DNA of 64,000 nucleotides from Mesobacillus campisalis (GTDB taxonomy: Bacteria > Bacillota > Bacilli > Bacillales > Cytobacillaceae): contig NZ_LAYY01000012.1 in assembly GCF_000986785.1 (NCBI RefSeq), positions 1 through 64,000 of the forward strand, read 5' to 3'. Made by a program: the position numbers and the translations under genes. Each line of letters opens with the position of its first letter. Position 1 is the first letter of the stretch. Under the pieces are notes generated by a model. It saw only the letters and a list, made by a program, of their open reading frames with translations. It was not told the origin of the DNA and did not search any database. Below, piece after piece: positions 1-7,769 of this stretch.

Positions 1-45
1 AATGATCAAGCAGGGGATATACAAGCAAAAATGAGAAACAGTTAA
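1..45 (+). CDS. possible 3' end of an upstream gene
   Basis: From base 1 one frame stays open for 14 codons and ends in TAA at 43-45, just before the promoter-like TATAAT at 54-59 of the next gene. The hydrophilic composition would suit a protein C-terminus. The stretch is too short to identify and may be chance. Confidence 0.22.
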   Translation, partial: NDQAGDIQAKMRNS

Positions 46-79
46 GCATTTCCATATAATTTGAGGAGGGAATTGGCAG

Positions 80-490
80 ATGACTCTGACCATCTATGGA
101 CTAGAATGCAAATCTACAAAGAAAGCAAGGCAGTGGCTGAAAAAGCACGAGATTCCGTTTGTTGACCGCAATATTATCAAGGAACCGCTTACCGTTAACG
201 AGTTGCAGGAAATATTAAGAAGGACGGTGGACGGAACAGATGGAATCATTGCGACCCGGTCGAAAATATATAAGGAATTAAATCTGGATGTTGAGGAGCT
301 ATCTCTTCAGGAGCTGCTTGAAATTCTCCACGAACAGCCAAGACTGCTCAAAAGCCCGATCATAGTGGATGAAAAGAGGCTCCTCATTGGCTATCATGAA
401 GATGAAATACGTCAATTCCTCCCAAGGTCAACCCGGAAATCGCAGTGGATGAATTGGCGCCTCAATAATTTTAACCTGGCAGAAGGATGA
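80..490 (+). CDS. Spx/ArsC-family transcriptional regulator lacking the second redox cysteine
   Basis: The 136-aa product aligns end to end with Spx (131 aa in B. subtilis), which binds the RNA polymerase alpha C-terminal domain and redirects transcription under disulfide stress. Conserved features include the N-terminal thioredoxin-like strand, the HEIPFV segment, D51-G52 at the alpha-contact position, and a C-terminal block with DEKR and GYHEDEIRQFLPR. The redox switch is altered: Cys10 is kept but position 13, normally the second cysteine of CXXC, is Thr. The pair Arg91-Arg92 of B. subtilis Spx is Lys-Ser here. The start follows a GAGGAGGG site with 8-nt spacing, and TATAAT lies at 54-59. 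It reads toward a shared terminator with the OYE gene. It is probably one of several Spx paralogues and cannot form the usual intramolecular disulfide. Confidence 0.85.
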   Translation: MTLTIYGLECKSTKKARQWLKKHEIPFVDRNIIKEPLTVNELQEILRRTVDGTDGIIATRSKIYKELNLDVEELSLQELLEILHEQPRLLKSPIIVDEKRLLIGYHEDEIRQFLPRSTRKSQWMNWRLNNFNLAEG

Positions 491-519
491 AGCGAGCATT
501 GGCGGCTCTTGGTAATTAG

Positions 520-554
520 AAAAACCCCTGGAATGTGAAATTTCAGGGGGTTTA
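520..554. terminator. bidirectional terminator between Spx-like and OYE genes
   Basis: AAACCCCTGGAA and TTTCAGGGGGTTT form a stem around a short loop, with A and T runs on both sides, so it can end transcription from both convergent genes. Confidence 0.75.
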
Positions 555-620
555 AAGTGGTTGAATTTTAAGAACCGTTGGATTGCCGGAAAATTGAAGC
601 AGCATAACCGTCCCTCTGCT

Positions 621-1763
621 TTATACTCCCGGGAACCAGCCAGGTGTGCTGATAATGGCATTCCATAGTGGATCAGGAATGACAAGTTCTTCTTGTTTAG
701 TCTTGTCAAGCTCTGTCACTATTTCCTCTTCTTTTCCTTCGGCGACTTTTTGCACCCAATCAGGATCGATGATCAGCTCTCTGCCTAATGCCAGCAGAGG
801 AACTCCGGTGCCAAATGCCTTGCGTGCATCCTCAGCTGAATAGATTGAACCGACGCCAATCAATGGAACGCGGTCGCCGATAGTCTCCAGCAGGTATTCC
901 ATTCTTGTTTTGCTGACATCTTCAACGCCTCTTCTAGGCTGGGAAAAAAAATCCGCCAATGAAACATGCAGATAATCCAGTCCTCTATCCGCTAAGACGT
1001 CCACTAGCTTGAGTGTATCTTCCATTGTGATTCCCGGGGTTTCCGGTTCTTCCGGCGAAAAGCGGTATCCGACAATAAAAGGTACTGTGGCATGCTGGTC
1101 TACGACTTTTCGGACTTCGTCCACGACAGCCAGCGGGAAGGCCATTCGCTTCTCCAGACTTCCGCCAAAGCGGTCTTCGCGGCGGTTCGAGTGAGGGGAG
1201 AAGAATTGCTGGATCAGGTAGCCATTTGCACCGTGGATCTCAACTCCGTCATATCCTGCCTCAATCGCACGGCGGGTGGTTTCCCCAAAAGCGTGTATCA
1301 TTTCTTCCACTTCTGTTTCTGTGAGCGCTCTTGGTTTCAGATCTGGAGCTTCCGTTGAAGCGCCGCCTCTCTCCGCAGGAATATCACTGGCACTGACTAT
1401 TTCCCCATTAGGGACCAATTCAGGCGGGCACATCCTGCCGCCGTGAAAGATTTGCAGGACAGCCTTGGCGCCTTGTTCCTTGATGGCCTGCGCAACTCGC
1501 TTCAAGCTTGGAATCATGCTGTCCTGGTCACCGCCGAATTCACCGTGGAATCCTTTTCCGTTTGCACTTACATAGGTGCAGGCTGTTAATACCATGCTGA
1601 CTCCGCCGGAGCGGCGTGCATAATAGTTTACCTCGGCATCGGTAACTGTTCCATCTGGGTTGGACGAGAAATTCGTCATCGGCGCCATCACAAGCCGGTT
1701 TTTCAATTCAACTCCATTTGGAAGAGTAAAGCTTGAAAATAGGTGCTGATTTTGCTGATTCAT
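621..1763 (-). CDS. NADH:flavin oxidoreductase, Old Yellow Enzyme family
   Basis: This 380-aa protein has the full OYE TIM-barrel pattern: an N-terminal FMN-binding segment (NRLVMAPMT), HGG near residue 108, the substrate-site motif EIHGANGYLIQQF, the SPHSNRREDRFGGS block, and a C-terminal GVGSI...LALGRELIIDPDW phosphate-binding region. Such enzymes use FMN and NAD(P)H to reduce activated C=C bonds or related electrophiles in the cytoplasm. It resembles the YqiG/YqjM-type proteins of Bacillus, but the natural substrate cannot be read from sequence. A GGAGGAACGC site precedes the ATG. A perfect 23-bp palindrome 34 bp upstream (1797-1819) is a candidate operator. It stands alone between convergent and divergent neighbours. 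Confidence 0.88.
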   Translation of the reverse strand: MNQQNQHLFSSFTLPNGVELKNRLVMAPMTNFSSNPDGTVTDAEVNYYARRSGGVSMVLTACTYVSANGKGFHGEFGGDQDSMIPSLKRVAQAIKEQGAKAVLQIFHGGRMCPPELVPNGEIVSASDIPAERGGASTEAPDLKPRALTETEVEEMIHAFGETTRRAIEAGYDGVEIHGANGYLIQQFFSPHSNRREDRFGGSLEKRMAFPLAVVDEVRKVVDQHATVPFIVGYRFSPEEPETPGITMEDTLKLVDVLADRGLDYLHVSLADFFSQPRRGVEDVSKTRMEYLLETIGDRVPLIGVGSIYSAEDARKAFGTGVPLLALGRELIIDPDWVQKVAEGKEEEIVTELDKTKQEELVIPDPLWNAIISTPGWFPGV

Positions 1764-1796
1764 GTATGCGTTCCTCCAATTTTTCGCAAGTAGCCT

Positions 1797-1819
1797 GTAA
1801 ATGGGTTATACCCATTTAC
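1797..1819 (-). promoter_or_regulatory. perfect palindrome upstream of the OYE gene, candidate operator
   Basis: GTAAATGGGT and ACCCATTTAC are exact inverted arms of 10 bp around TAT. Read on the minus strand the centre contains TATAAC, usable as a -10 element, so a repressor here would block OYE transcription. The cognate regulator is unknown. Confidence 0.5.
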
Positions 1820-1903
1820 CATATTAACCTTAACAATTAATAGGAGGATTATGAAATCATCTGCTTAAGAATCTTCCAGAAAGACAGACGAAGAAAAAGG
1901 CGC

Positions 1904-2476
1904 TTAATTCAGTAAACTTCTTTCAAAACGAAGCTTGATTTGAGGCCATTCCTCACGGGTAATGCTGTACATGACGGTATGGCGGATGCTTCCGTCCCTG
2001 GTGATCATGTGGTTCCGCAATACGCCTTCTTTTACTGCCCCGATACGTTCAATGGCTTTCTGAGACCGGATATTTTTGTGGCCTGTTTTAATCTGGACCC
2101 GGTTGAGGCCAATGTCTTCAAAACAGTACTTTAGCAATAAATACTTGCAGCTGGTATTGACAGAGGTCCGCCAATGGTCAGGGGAGATCCAGGTTGACCC
2201 GATTTCCAGGCGCTCATGCTGCTTTGAAATGTCAAGGAACCAGGTGGCACCAATGATTTTTTGCTTCTGCTTGCTGACAATCACATAGGCAATTTCCGTT
2301 CCTTTTTTCTGCTTCTCGTGCGCATCCTCCACATATTGCACAACCTGTTCTTTTGTTAACAATTCCACAGACATATGCTCCCATATCCGGTGGTCCTGGG
2401 CTGCTTTATAGAGGCCTTCAACATGGCTGTATTCCATTGGCAGCAATTGGACTACTTCGTTTTCCAAAGGTTTCAT
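1904..2476 (-). CDS. GNAT family N-acetyltransferase, RimJ/RimL-like
   Basis: The 190-aa protein has the layout of ribosomal-protein-type GNAT acetyltransferases. An N-terminal strand/helix carries a HRIWEHMS-type motif, a central beta segment reads IIGATWFLDI...LEIGSTWISPDHW, and the acetyl-CoA binding and C-terminal region has GLNRVQIKTGHKNIRSQKAIE followed by GAVKEGVLRNHM. The asparagine-containing NxxSQ(K/R)A element is typical of the RimJ/L and YkkB groups. The donor is acetyl-CoA; the acceptor cannot be predicted. A GAGGAG site precedes the ATG. It is divergent from the MocR regulator, so the two could share control, although MocR proteins more often regulate a neighbouring metabolic gene. 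Confidence 0.85.
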   Translation of the reverse strand: MKPLENEVVQLLPMEYSHVEGLYKAAQDHRIWEHMSVELLTKEQVVQYVEDAHEKQKKGTEIAYVIVSKQKQKIIGATWFLDISKQHERLEIGSTWISPDHWRTSVNTSCKYLLLKYCFEDIGLNRVQIKTGHKNIRSQKAIERIGAVKEGVLRNHMITRDGSIRHTVMYSITREEWPQIKLRFERSLLN

Positions 2477-2566
2477 TTCATCACTCCTCGTATTTTATTA
2501 AACACCTTTTCTGGTATGATGGATATAACCAAAAATCAGATTAAAGATAATACCAGGGAGTGGATT

Positions 2567-3928
2567 ATGGAACTACAGATTATATTCACGGACGAACGCC
2601 CCAAGTATATACAAATCTATCAAGCTATTTTGAAATCCATTCTGGAAAAAAGTATGCCGCCTCATCATAAGCTTCCTTCAAAAAGGAACCTGGCGCAGCA
2701 ATTGAATGTAAGCATCATGACGGTTCAGCTCGCGTACGAGCAGCTGCAAAGCGAAGGATATATCTATTCGGTGGAAAGGCAAGGGTATTTTGCTTCAGCT
2801 ATGGAGGAGGACTGGCAATATGCAGAGAAGCCGTCTGTCCAGCCAAAGGAAAGTGTGGGGAAGGAGATTGGCATCAATTTTAAAAATGGCCAGGTTGATG
2901 CTGGAGCGTTTCCGTACAAGCAATGGCTAAGGCTTTACAAAAAACAGCTGCAGGTTTTAGATGGAGCTAATGCGCCATGGCAGGGAGAGGATGCCCTGAG
3001 AGTCCAGATTGCTTATTATCTGCAGCAGGCAAGAGGCCTTGAGTGCCAGCCGGAGCAAATCTATGTGTTCAGCGGCTTTCAGCAGCAGCTCTTGAATCTC
3101 TGCCTGTTTTTTAAGCGGCCGGCTGTTGGAATGGAAGAGCCGGGCTTTATGAGGGCAAGGTCTGTGTTCGAACAGCTCCAGCTAAACTGTTCCCCAGTCC
3201 CCGTTGATGGAGAAGGCTGCAGCGTACCTGATGAGACTGTAAAGCTGTTGTATACCACTCCTGCGCATCAGTATCCTACAGGTGTGATCATGTCGGCATC
3301 CCGAAGAATGCAATTATTGAATTGGGCTTCACAGCAAGGTTCCTACATACTTGAAGATGACTATGATTCGGAATTTCGCTATGCAGGGGCTCCGATTGCG
3401 ACACTGTCGCATTTAGACCATCGCGACTGCGTATTTTACTTTGGCACCTTTTCAAAAACGCTGCTTCCGTCTTTACGGATAAGCTACATGGTTGTACCAG
3501 CCTCTCTTACAGATGATTTTGAGGAATTCAACGCTTTCCAGAAGTCCACTGTTTCAAGGATCGACCAGCTGGCGGTGTCCCGATTTATGGAAGAAGGCTT
3601 CTACGCAAAGCATATTGCCAAAATGAGAACATTGTATCGCGCAAAACGAAATTGCCTGATTCATTGCATTACAGAATATCTGGGCGAGGAATTTAAGGTA
3701 AAGGGGGATTCAGCCGGCTTGCATATAATCCTGGGGCTGCCGGAAGGATTGGAGGAGAGTGATGCGGTTGAACGGGCGAAAGAAGCGGGTGTCATGCTGG
3801 ACCGGGCTTCAACAATGTATCAGCTGGAAAAGCCCCGGAACCATATTATGATCGGTTATGGCGCACCCTCCATGGACGAAATCTCATTTGGAGTAGAAAT
3901 GCTGGCAAGAGTTTGGAATCCAAGTTAA
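2567..3928 (+). CDS. MocR/PdxR-type GntR regulator with aminotransferase domain
   Basis: The start is set at ATG 2567 behind GGGAGTGG, giving 453 aa, the usual MocR length; the frame is open further upstream but lacks a better site. Residues about 10-80 form a GntR winged helix (KLPSKRNLAQQLNVS then VQLAYEQLQSEGYIY). The remainder is a fold-type I aminotransferase-like domain with LYTTPAHQYPTG, a DDYDSEFRY motif and the expected PLP lysine in FGTFSKTLLPSLR. Such regulators sense PLP or an amino-acid/PLP adduct, as in PdxR (vitamin B6) and GabR (GABA). No pdx or gab gene is adjacent, so the target is unknown. Its divergent neighbour is the GNAT gene. A TATGAT at about 2514 may be its -10 element. 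Confidence 0.88.
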   Translation: MELQIIFTDERPKYIQIYQAILKSILEKSMPPHHKLPSKRNLAQQLNVSIMTVQLAYEQLQSEGYIYSVERQGYFASAMEEDWQYAEKPSVQPKESVGKEIGINFKNGQVDAGAFPYKQWLRLYKKQLQVLDGANAPWQGEDALRVQIAYYLQQARGLECQPEQIYVFSGFQQQLLNLCLFFKRPAVGMEEPGFMRARSVFEQLQLNCSPVPVDGEGCSVPDETVKLLYTTPAHQYPTGVIMSASRRMQLLNWASQQGSYILEDDYDSEFRYAGAPIATLSHLDHRDCVFYFGTFSKTLLPSLRISYMVVPASLTDDFEEFNAFQKSTVSRIDQLAVSRFMEEGFYAKHIAKMRTLYRAKRNCLIHCITEYLGEEFKVKGDSAGLHIILGLPEGLEESDAVERAKEAGVMLDRASTMYQLEKPRNHIMIGYGAPSMDEISFGVEMLARVWNPS

Positions 3929-3937
3929 GAAAACAGG

Positions 3938-3971
3938 ACCAAAAAAAGGCCGAAAATGGCCTTTTTTTGGT
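3938..3971. terminator. bidirectional terminator
   Basis: ACCAAAAAAAGGCC and GGCCTTTTTTTGGT are perfect arms around a 6-nt loop, between the convergent MocR gene and ABC operon. Confidence 0.85.
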
Positions 3972-3982
3972 CTGTACAGAAT

Positions 3983-4768
3983 TCAGTTTCCGGCACCGCG
4001 ATACCTTTTTACTCCCGAATTCCACAGGAAGACGGCGATACTAAAGAAAATCAATCCCATAACAGGAGTGAAAAAAGCATATCCATACCATTCTTGTTTA
4101 TTAAGAAAGTAGGCAGCAGGATAAACGCCGACAAATGCAAATGGCAGAATCCAGGTCAGGACGAAGCGTATGATTTTATGATAAATATTAACCGGATATC
4201 GCCCGTAGTTGCTGATATTATACATCATCGGCATAATATCAGTCCGGCTGTCCGACCAGAAGCCGATGGTCGCAATGGAAATGAAAATGCCGGCATAAAT
4301 AAGGGCACCGCCCACAACCATGGCAATGAACAGGAACACATCATACCAGGCAAACGCCAATCCCAGGTTCTTTCCGGCATAGCCCATCACCACCAGTCCG
4401 GTTATCACACCAAATAAGGATTCCAGCTCCATGCGTTCCATAATAATCTGGAACAGGCTGTGCACCGGACGTGTCAGGACCCGGTCCATTTCTCCTTTGA
4501 CAATATAGCGTTCATTAAAGTCCCATATATTGAAAAAGGAAGAAAACAACGCATAGGGAACGAGGAAGAATCCATAGATAAAAATGATCTCATCCCGGTT
4601 CCAGCCTCCTAATTGAGAGGTGAGGCCAAATACCACAAGAATGAAAACGAGGTTCACAGCCTGGAACAAGAGGTCCGAAAGTATTTCGATCAGCGTATCG
4701 ACCCGGTAAGCCAATCTTGTTTTTAAATACTGGGAGGCATATTGAAAAAAGATTGAAATGTAAAACAC
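3983..4768 (-). CDS. ABC-2 type exporter permease (second subunit)
   Basis: This is an integral membrane protein with about six hydrophobic segments, of the ABC-2 permease group found with daunorubicin-type exporters. Motifs typical of the group are RVDTLIEILSDLLFQAV near the N-terminus and GEMDRVLTRPVHSLFQ in the middle, which matches the coupling region. The start is placed at GTG 4768, preceded by AAGGAGG with 8-nt spacing; the frame is open further back to a TTG with no binding site. It begins 4 bp after the stop of the first permease gene and is the last gene of the ATPase-permease-permease operon. The substrate is unknown. The expected complex is one ATPase dimer with this permease pair in the membrane. 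Confidence 0.82.
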   Translation of the reverse strand: MFYISIFFQYASQYLKTRLAYRVDTLIEILSDLLFQAVNLVFILVVFGLTSQLGGWNRDEIIFIYGFFLVPYALFSSFFNIWDFNERYIVKGEMDRVLTRPVHSLFQIIMERMELESLFGVITGLVVMGYAGKNLGLAFAWYDVFLFIAMVVGGALIYAGIFISIATIGFWSDSRTDIMPMMYNISNYGRYPVNIYHKIIRFVLTWILPFAFVGVYPAAYFLNKQEWYGYAFFTPVMGLIFFSIAVFLWNSGVKRYRGAGN

Positions 4769-4772
4769 CTCC

Positions 4773-5564
4773 TTAGCCTCCTTGCACAATCAATTGTTTT
4801 TTTGCCAGCAGCCACAGCATCTGAATGGGCACGAGCAGAATCAGGGCCCAGATTGCCTGCAGGACTAGAGCGTGATAGATTTCCTGTCCGGCAAAGCCTT
4901 CGGTAAATATCATGCTTGGGATATAGCTGATTGCCTGAAATGGCAAATACCCCATAATGTCCTGTGCCCAGACAGGATAAAAGGAAACAGGGAGCAGAAG
5001 GCCGGAGAACAAATCAATCACAACACGCTTGGCCCTAATCAAACCTGTGTTATTAAATAAAAAGAAGGTCATAATTCCCGTCAGCAGGTTGATTTGCGTG
5101 TTCACAATAAAGCTGAACAGCAGCGACACAAAGAAAAACATCCACGTTGTCAGGCTGGCAGAAAAGCTGACAGGAAAGAGCATGGCAACAATGATCATGC
5201 CCGGGACAGAGAAGAAGAATAGCCGGAAGATTCCTTCCCCTAAAGCCTGCATCGTTTTCATTCCCAGGTAGTTATAAGGGCGGATCATCTCAATCGCAAC
5301 TTTTCCGTCCTGGATTTCCGCTGCGATTTCGCGGTCAATATTATTAAAATAAAATGCCCTGGCCATCCAGGCAACCGCTACATATGTCGTCATCTGCAGG
5401 ACGGACAGTCCCTGGATCTCTTCCTTTCCTCCGTAAATCGCCGACCATAGAAAATAGTAGGCGCCGATATTGATGCTATATATAAGGATTCCACTGTAAT
5501 AGTTCGTCCGGTAAGCAAGCATCATTAAAAAGCGGATGCGGATCATTTCTAAATACATGCTCAT
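4773..5564 (-). CDS. ABC-2 type exporter permease (first subunit)
   Basis: A 263-aa membrane protein with six or so hydrophobic helices and the ABC-2 permease signature EIAAEIQDGKVAIEMIRPYNYLG, equivalent to the D-G-x-x-x-x-x-I-x-P motif contacting the ATPase. The gene starts at ATG 5564, overlapping the TGA stop of the ATPase gene by four bases (ATGA), which implies translational coupling. It probably forms the transmembrane pore with the downstream permease. The family exports small amphipathic compounds or antibiotics in characterised members; nothing here identifies the cargo. Confidence 0.83.
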   Translation of the reverse strand: MSMYLEMIRIRFLMMLAYRTNYYSGILIYSINIGAYYFLWSAIYGGKEEIQGLSVLQMTTYVAVAWMARAFYFNNIDREIAAEIQDGKVAIEMIRPYNYLGMKTMQALGEGIFRLFFFSVPGMIIVAMLFPVSFSASLTTWMFFFVSLLFSFIVNTQINLLTGIMTFFLFNNTGLIRAKRVVIDLFSGLLLPVSFYPVWAQDIMGYLPFQAISYIPSMIFTEGFAGQEIYHALVLQAIWALILLVPIQMLWLLAKKQLIVQGG

Positions 5565-6559
5565 CTAATGGTCATTCCTTCTTCATATATCTTCCGGACG
5601 ATCTCTTCAGTTGATATTTCATTTATCCTTACATTTTTTATTGGATTGCTTTGTACAACTTCACTGATTAATTGTGACACAAGCCGTTCGTCTCCATTCA
5701 CATACGCCAGCCATGTAGCATCATCTTTGTGTTCCCAGCTTACATTTGCCATGCCGGGAAGACCGTCGCTGTCCACTTCCTTAAGAAATTCAAATTCCAC
5801 TTGCTTTCCTTCGACTGCTGATGTTTGCAGCTGGCTGAGCTTTCCGTCATAAATGATTTTTCCTTCATCCAATAAAACGACCCGTTCACAAAGGGCTTCT
5901 ATGTCGGTCAGGTCATGTGTGGTCAATAGAATGGTGGTTTTGTATTGTTCATTAATTTCTTTCAGGAATTTACGGATTTTTAATTTAACCAGTACATCCA
6001 GGCCAATCGTCGGCTCGTCCAGAAAAAGGAGCGGAGGATTGTGGATGAGCGCCGCAGCCAGTTCACAGCGCATTCGCTGCCCTAATGAAAGCTTCCTTAC
6101 CGGTTTATCAAGCAAAGGCCCAATTTCCAGTGTTTCAATTACATGTCCCATATGCCGGTTATAGTCTGCGTCCGAAACACGATATACCTTCTTCAGCAGC
6201 CGGAAGGACTCTTGAACGGCAATATCCCACCACAGCTGGGATCGCTGTCCGAACACAACGCCAATTGTCCTTACAAATTCTTCCCGTTCTTTATGCGGGT
6301 CCATGCCGTTTACCACAATCGACCCAGAAGTTGGCGTAAGGATGCCTGTCAGCATTTTGATCGTCGTTGATTTGCCTGCTCCATTCTCGCCAATGTAACC
6401 GACCATCTCCCCTTGTTTTACGGTTAGAGAAATATCATCGACGGCTGCATGCACCTTGTAATTCCTTGTCAACAAGTCCCGAAAAGCCCCGGTTAACCCA
6501 GGGCGGCTTGAAAATGACTTAAACTCTTTTCGCAAATTTTGAACTTCAATCACGTTCAT
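5561..6559 (-). CDS. ABC exporter ATP-binding protein
   Basis: The 332-aa ATPase is complete: Walker A GENGAGKST at residues 57-65, a Q-loop region at VVFGQRSQLWW, the ABC signature LSLGQRMR, Walker B LLFLDEPT and the H-loop TTHD. A C-terminal extension of roughly 80 aa is typical of DrrA/NatA-like exporter ATPases. The unusual R-P-G-L insert near residue 20 and the FGQRSQLWWD motif place it with the ATPases partnering ABC2_membrane_6-type permeases. It is the first gene of a three-gene operon, with AGGGGG before its ATG. It powers export from the cytoplasmic face. Confidence 0.9.
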   Translation of the reverse strand: MNVIEVQNLRKEFKSFSSRPGLTGAFRDLLTRNYKVHAAVDDISLTVKQGEMVGYIGENGAGKSTTIKMLTGILTPTSGSIVVNGMDPHKEREEFVRTIGVVFGQRSQLWWDIAVQESFRLLKKVYRVSDADYNRHMGHVIETLEIGPLLDKPVRKLSLGQRMRCELAAALIHNPPLLFLDEPTIGLDVLVKLKIRKFLKEINEQYKTTILLTTHDLTDIEALCERVVLLDEGKIIYDGKLSQLQTSAVEGKQVEFEFLKEVDSDGLPGMANVSWEHKDDATWLAYVNGDERLVSQLISEVVQSNPIKNVRINEISTEEIVRKIYEEGMTIR

Positions 6560-6704
6560 TTTGATCCCCCTGAGACTTACTTATATTCTGCAAGTGCATA
6601 ATACACAAAATTTAATTTTACTCCTGGCACCGGATTCAGGCAAGCGGGAATGGGGACAGCTGGGGAACTTTCCTGTGAAAGGTGAGATTATCCAATTTTT
6701 CTAG

Positions 6705-6710
6705 TATAAT
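6705..6710 (+). promoter_or_regulatory. -10 element of the HprK-like gene
   Basis: A perfect TATAAT lies 42 bp upstream of the chosen start; the -35 is weak (GTGAGA, 17 bp upstream). No operator is obvious. Confidence 0.5.
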
Positions 6711-6751
6711 CTATATTTATACGATGCAGAGAAACGGTGAGGATGAAAACA

Positions 6752-7684
6752 GTGAAGACATTAACCATTGAACAGTTAGCAAGCAAGTTTTCTTTACAAG
6801 TGATTGTTGGAACGGAAAAACTCCAGACTGAAATCAAACAGCCCCGGTCACACCGGCCAGGCTTAGAATTTGTCGGGCACTTTGACTTTTTTCCGACCCA
6901 GCGGGTTCAAATTCTTGGCAAAAAGGAAATTACCTATTTGCACAAGCTGAGCCATGAAGAACGCAAAATGCGGATTGGAAACATTGTTAAATACCATCCG
7001 CCTTGCTTCATTGTTACTGCTGGCGACAAGGGGCTGACTTATTTGACTCAGCATTGCATCGAAGAGAATATCCCCCTGCTTTTAACGAAAGAACCGGTTG
7101 TAACAACGGATTTCATTGCCAGGCTTGACGCCTATATGGTCAAGGAATTGGCACCTGAGATGACGGTCCATGGAGTATGTGTGAATGTGTTCGGAATTGG
7201 CCTTTTGCTGCGCGGCGATTCGGGAGTAGGCAAAAGTGAGACGGCACATACCCTGATTGGGCGCGGCCATAGATTGGTGGCAGACGATATTGTTGTCTTA
7301 AAAAAGCTAAGTGCGCAGACACTATTAGGAACGCATGATGAAAAGACAAAAGAATTCCTGGCTCTTCGCAGCATAGGGCTGTTGAATGTAGTACGGTCCT
7401 ATGGACAAAAAGCTTTTCAGAACGAAACCCGCATCGCCCTTGAAATCAATCTGACCAAGTGGGAAAAAGATGCGCTAAACAACGACCTGGAACAGGAGCC
7501 AAGCTACACGGATTATATGGGCATCAAAATTCCTTCAATGGAAATTCAGCTTCAGCCCGGTCGCGATATTGCCGGCCTGATCGAGGCAGCTGCCAACAAC
7601 TGGTTCCTCAGGCAGCAAGGCTACAGCGCCGCAGAAGACTTCCTCAGCCGCCTAGAGCCCGAATTTTCCGTCAGCAACGAATAA
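6752..7684 (+). CDS. HPr kinase/phosphorylase paralogue with altered active-site residues
   Basis: From GTG 6752 (behind GGTGAGG, spacing 9) the protein is 310 aa, the same length as B. subtilis HprK; ATG 6743 and GTG 6737 are alternatives. HprK phosphorylates and dephosphorylates Ser46 of HPr in carbon catabolite control. Conserved here are catalytic His140 in VHG, the P-loop GDSGVGKS (155-162) and RLVADD with Asp178-Asp179. Two core positions differ: the Glu of the LEIRG motif, which helps bind Mg2+, is Ala204 in LALRS, and the first Arg of VRPGR is Gln268 in LQPGR. The N-terminal domain is also divergent. The canonical partner lgt is not adjacent, so this is probably a second copy. It may be kinase-dead, altered in specificity, or a sensor for another PTS-like protein. 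Confidence 0.82.
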   Translation: MKTLTIEQLASKFSLQVIVGTEKLQTEIKQPRSHRPGLEFVGHFDFFPTQRVQILGKKEITYLHKLSHEERKMRIGNIVKYHPPCFIVTAGDKGLTYLTQHCIEENIPLLLTKEPVVTTDFIARLDAYMVKELAPEMTVHGVCVNVFGIGLLLRGDSGVGKSETAHTLIGRGHRLVADDIVVLKKLSAQTLLGTHDEKTKEFLALRSIGLLNVVRSYGQKAFQNETRIALEINLTKWEKDALNNDLEQEPSYTDYMGIKIPSMEIQLQPGRDIAGLIEAAANNWFLRQQGYSAAEDFLSRLEPEFSVSNE

Positions 7685-7769
7685 CCTTCGTCCATTTCCT
7701 TTTTATGAATAACTCTTCCTGGGTCTTGGAATTCTAAACAAGACTGAGTCAAAAAAGGAGATTGAGAAT

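Noticed and set aside
3956-4417. 153-codon plus-strand frame opposite the ABC permease
   Set aside because: Antisense to a clear membrane protein, low-complexity composition and no binding site.
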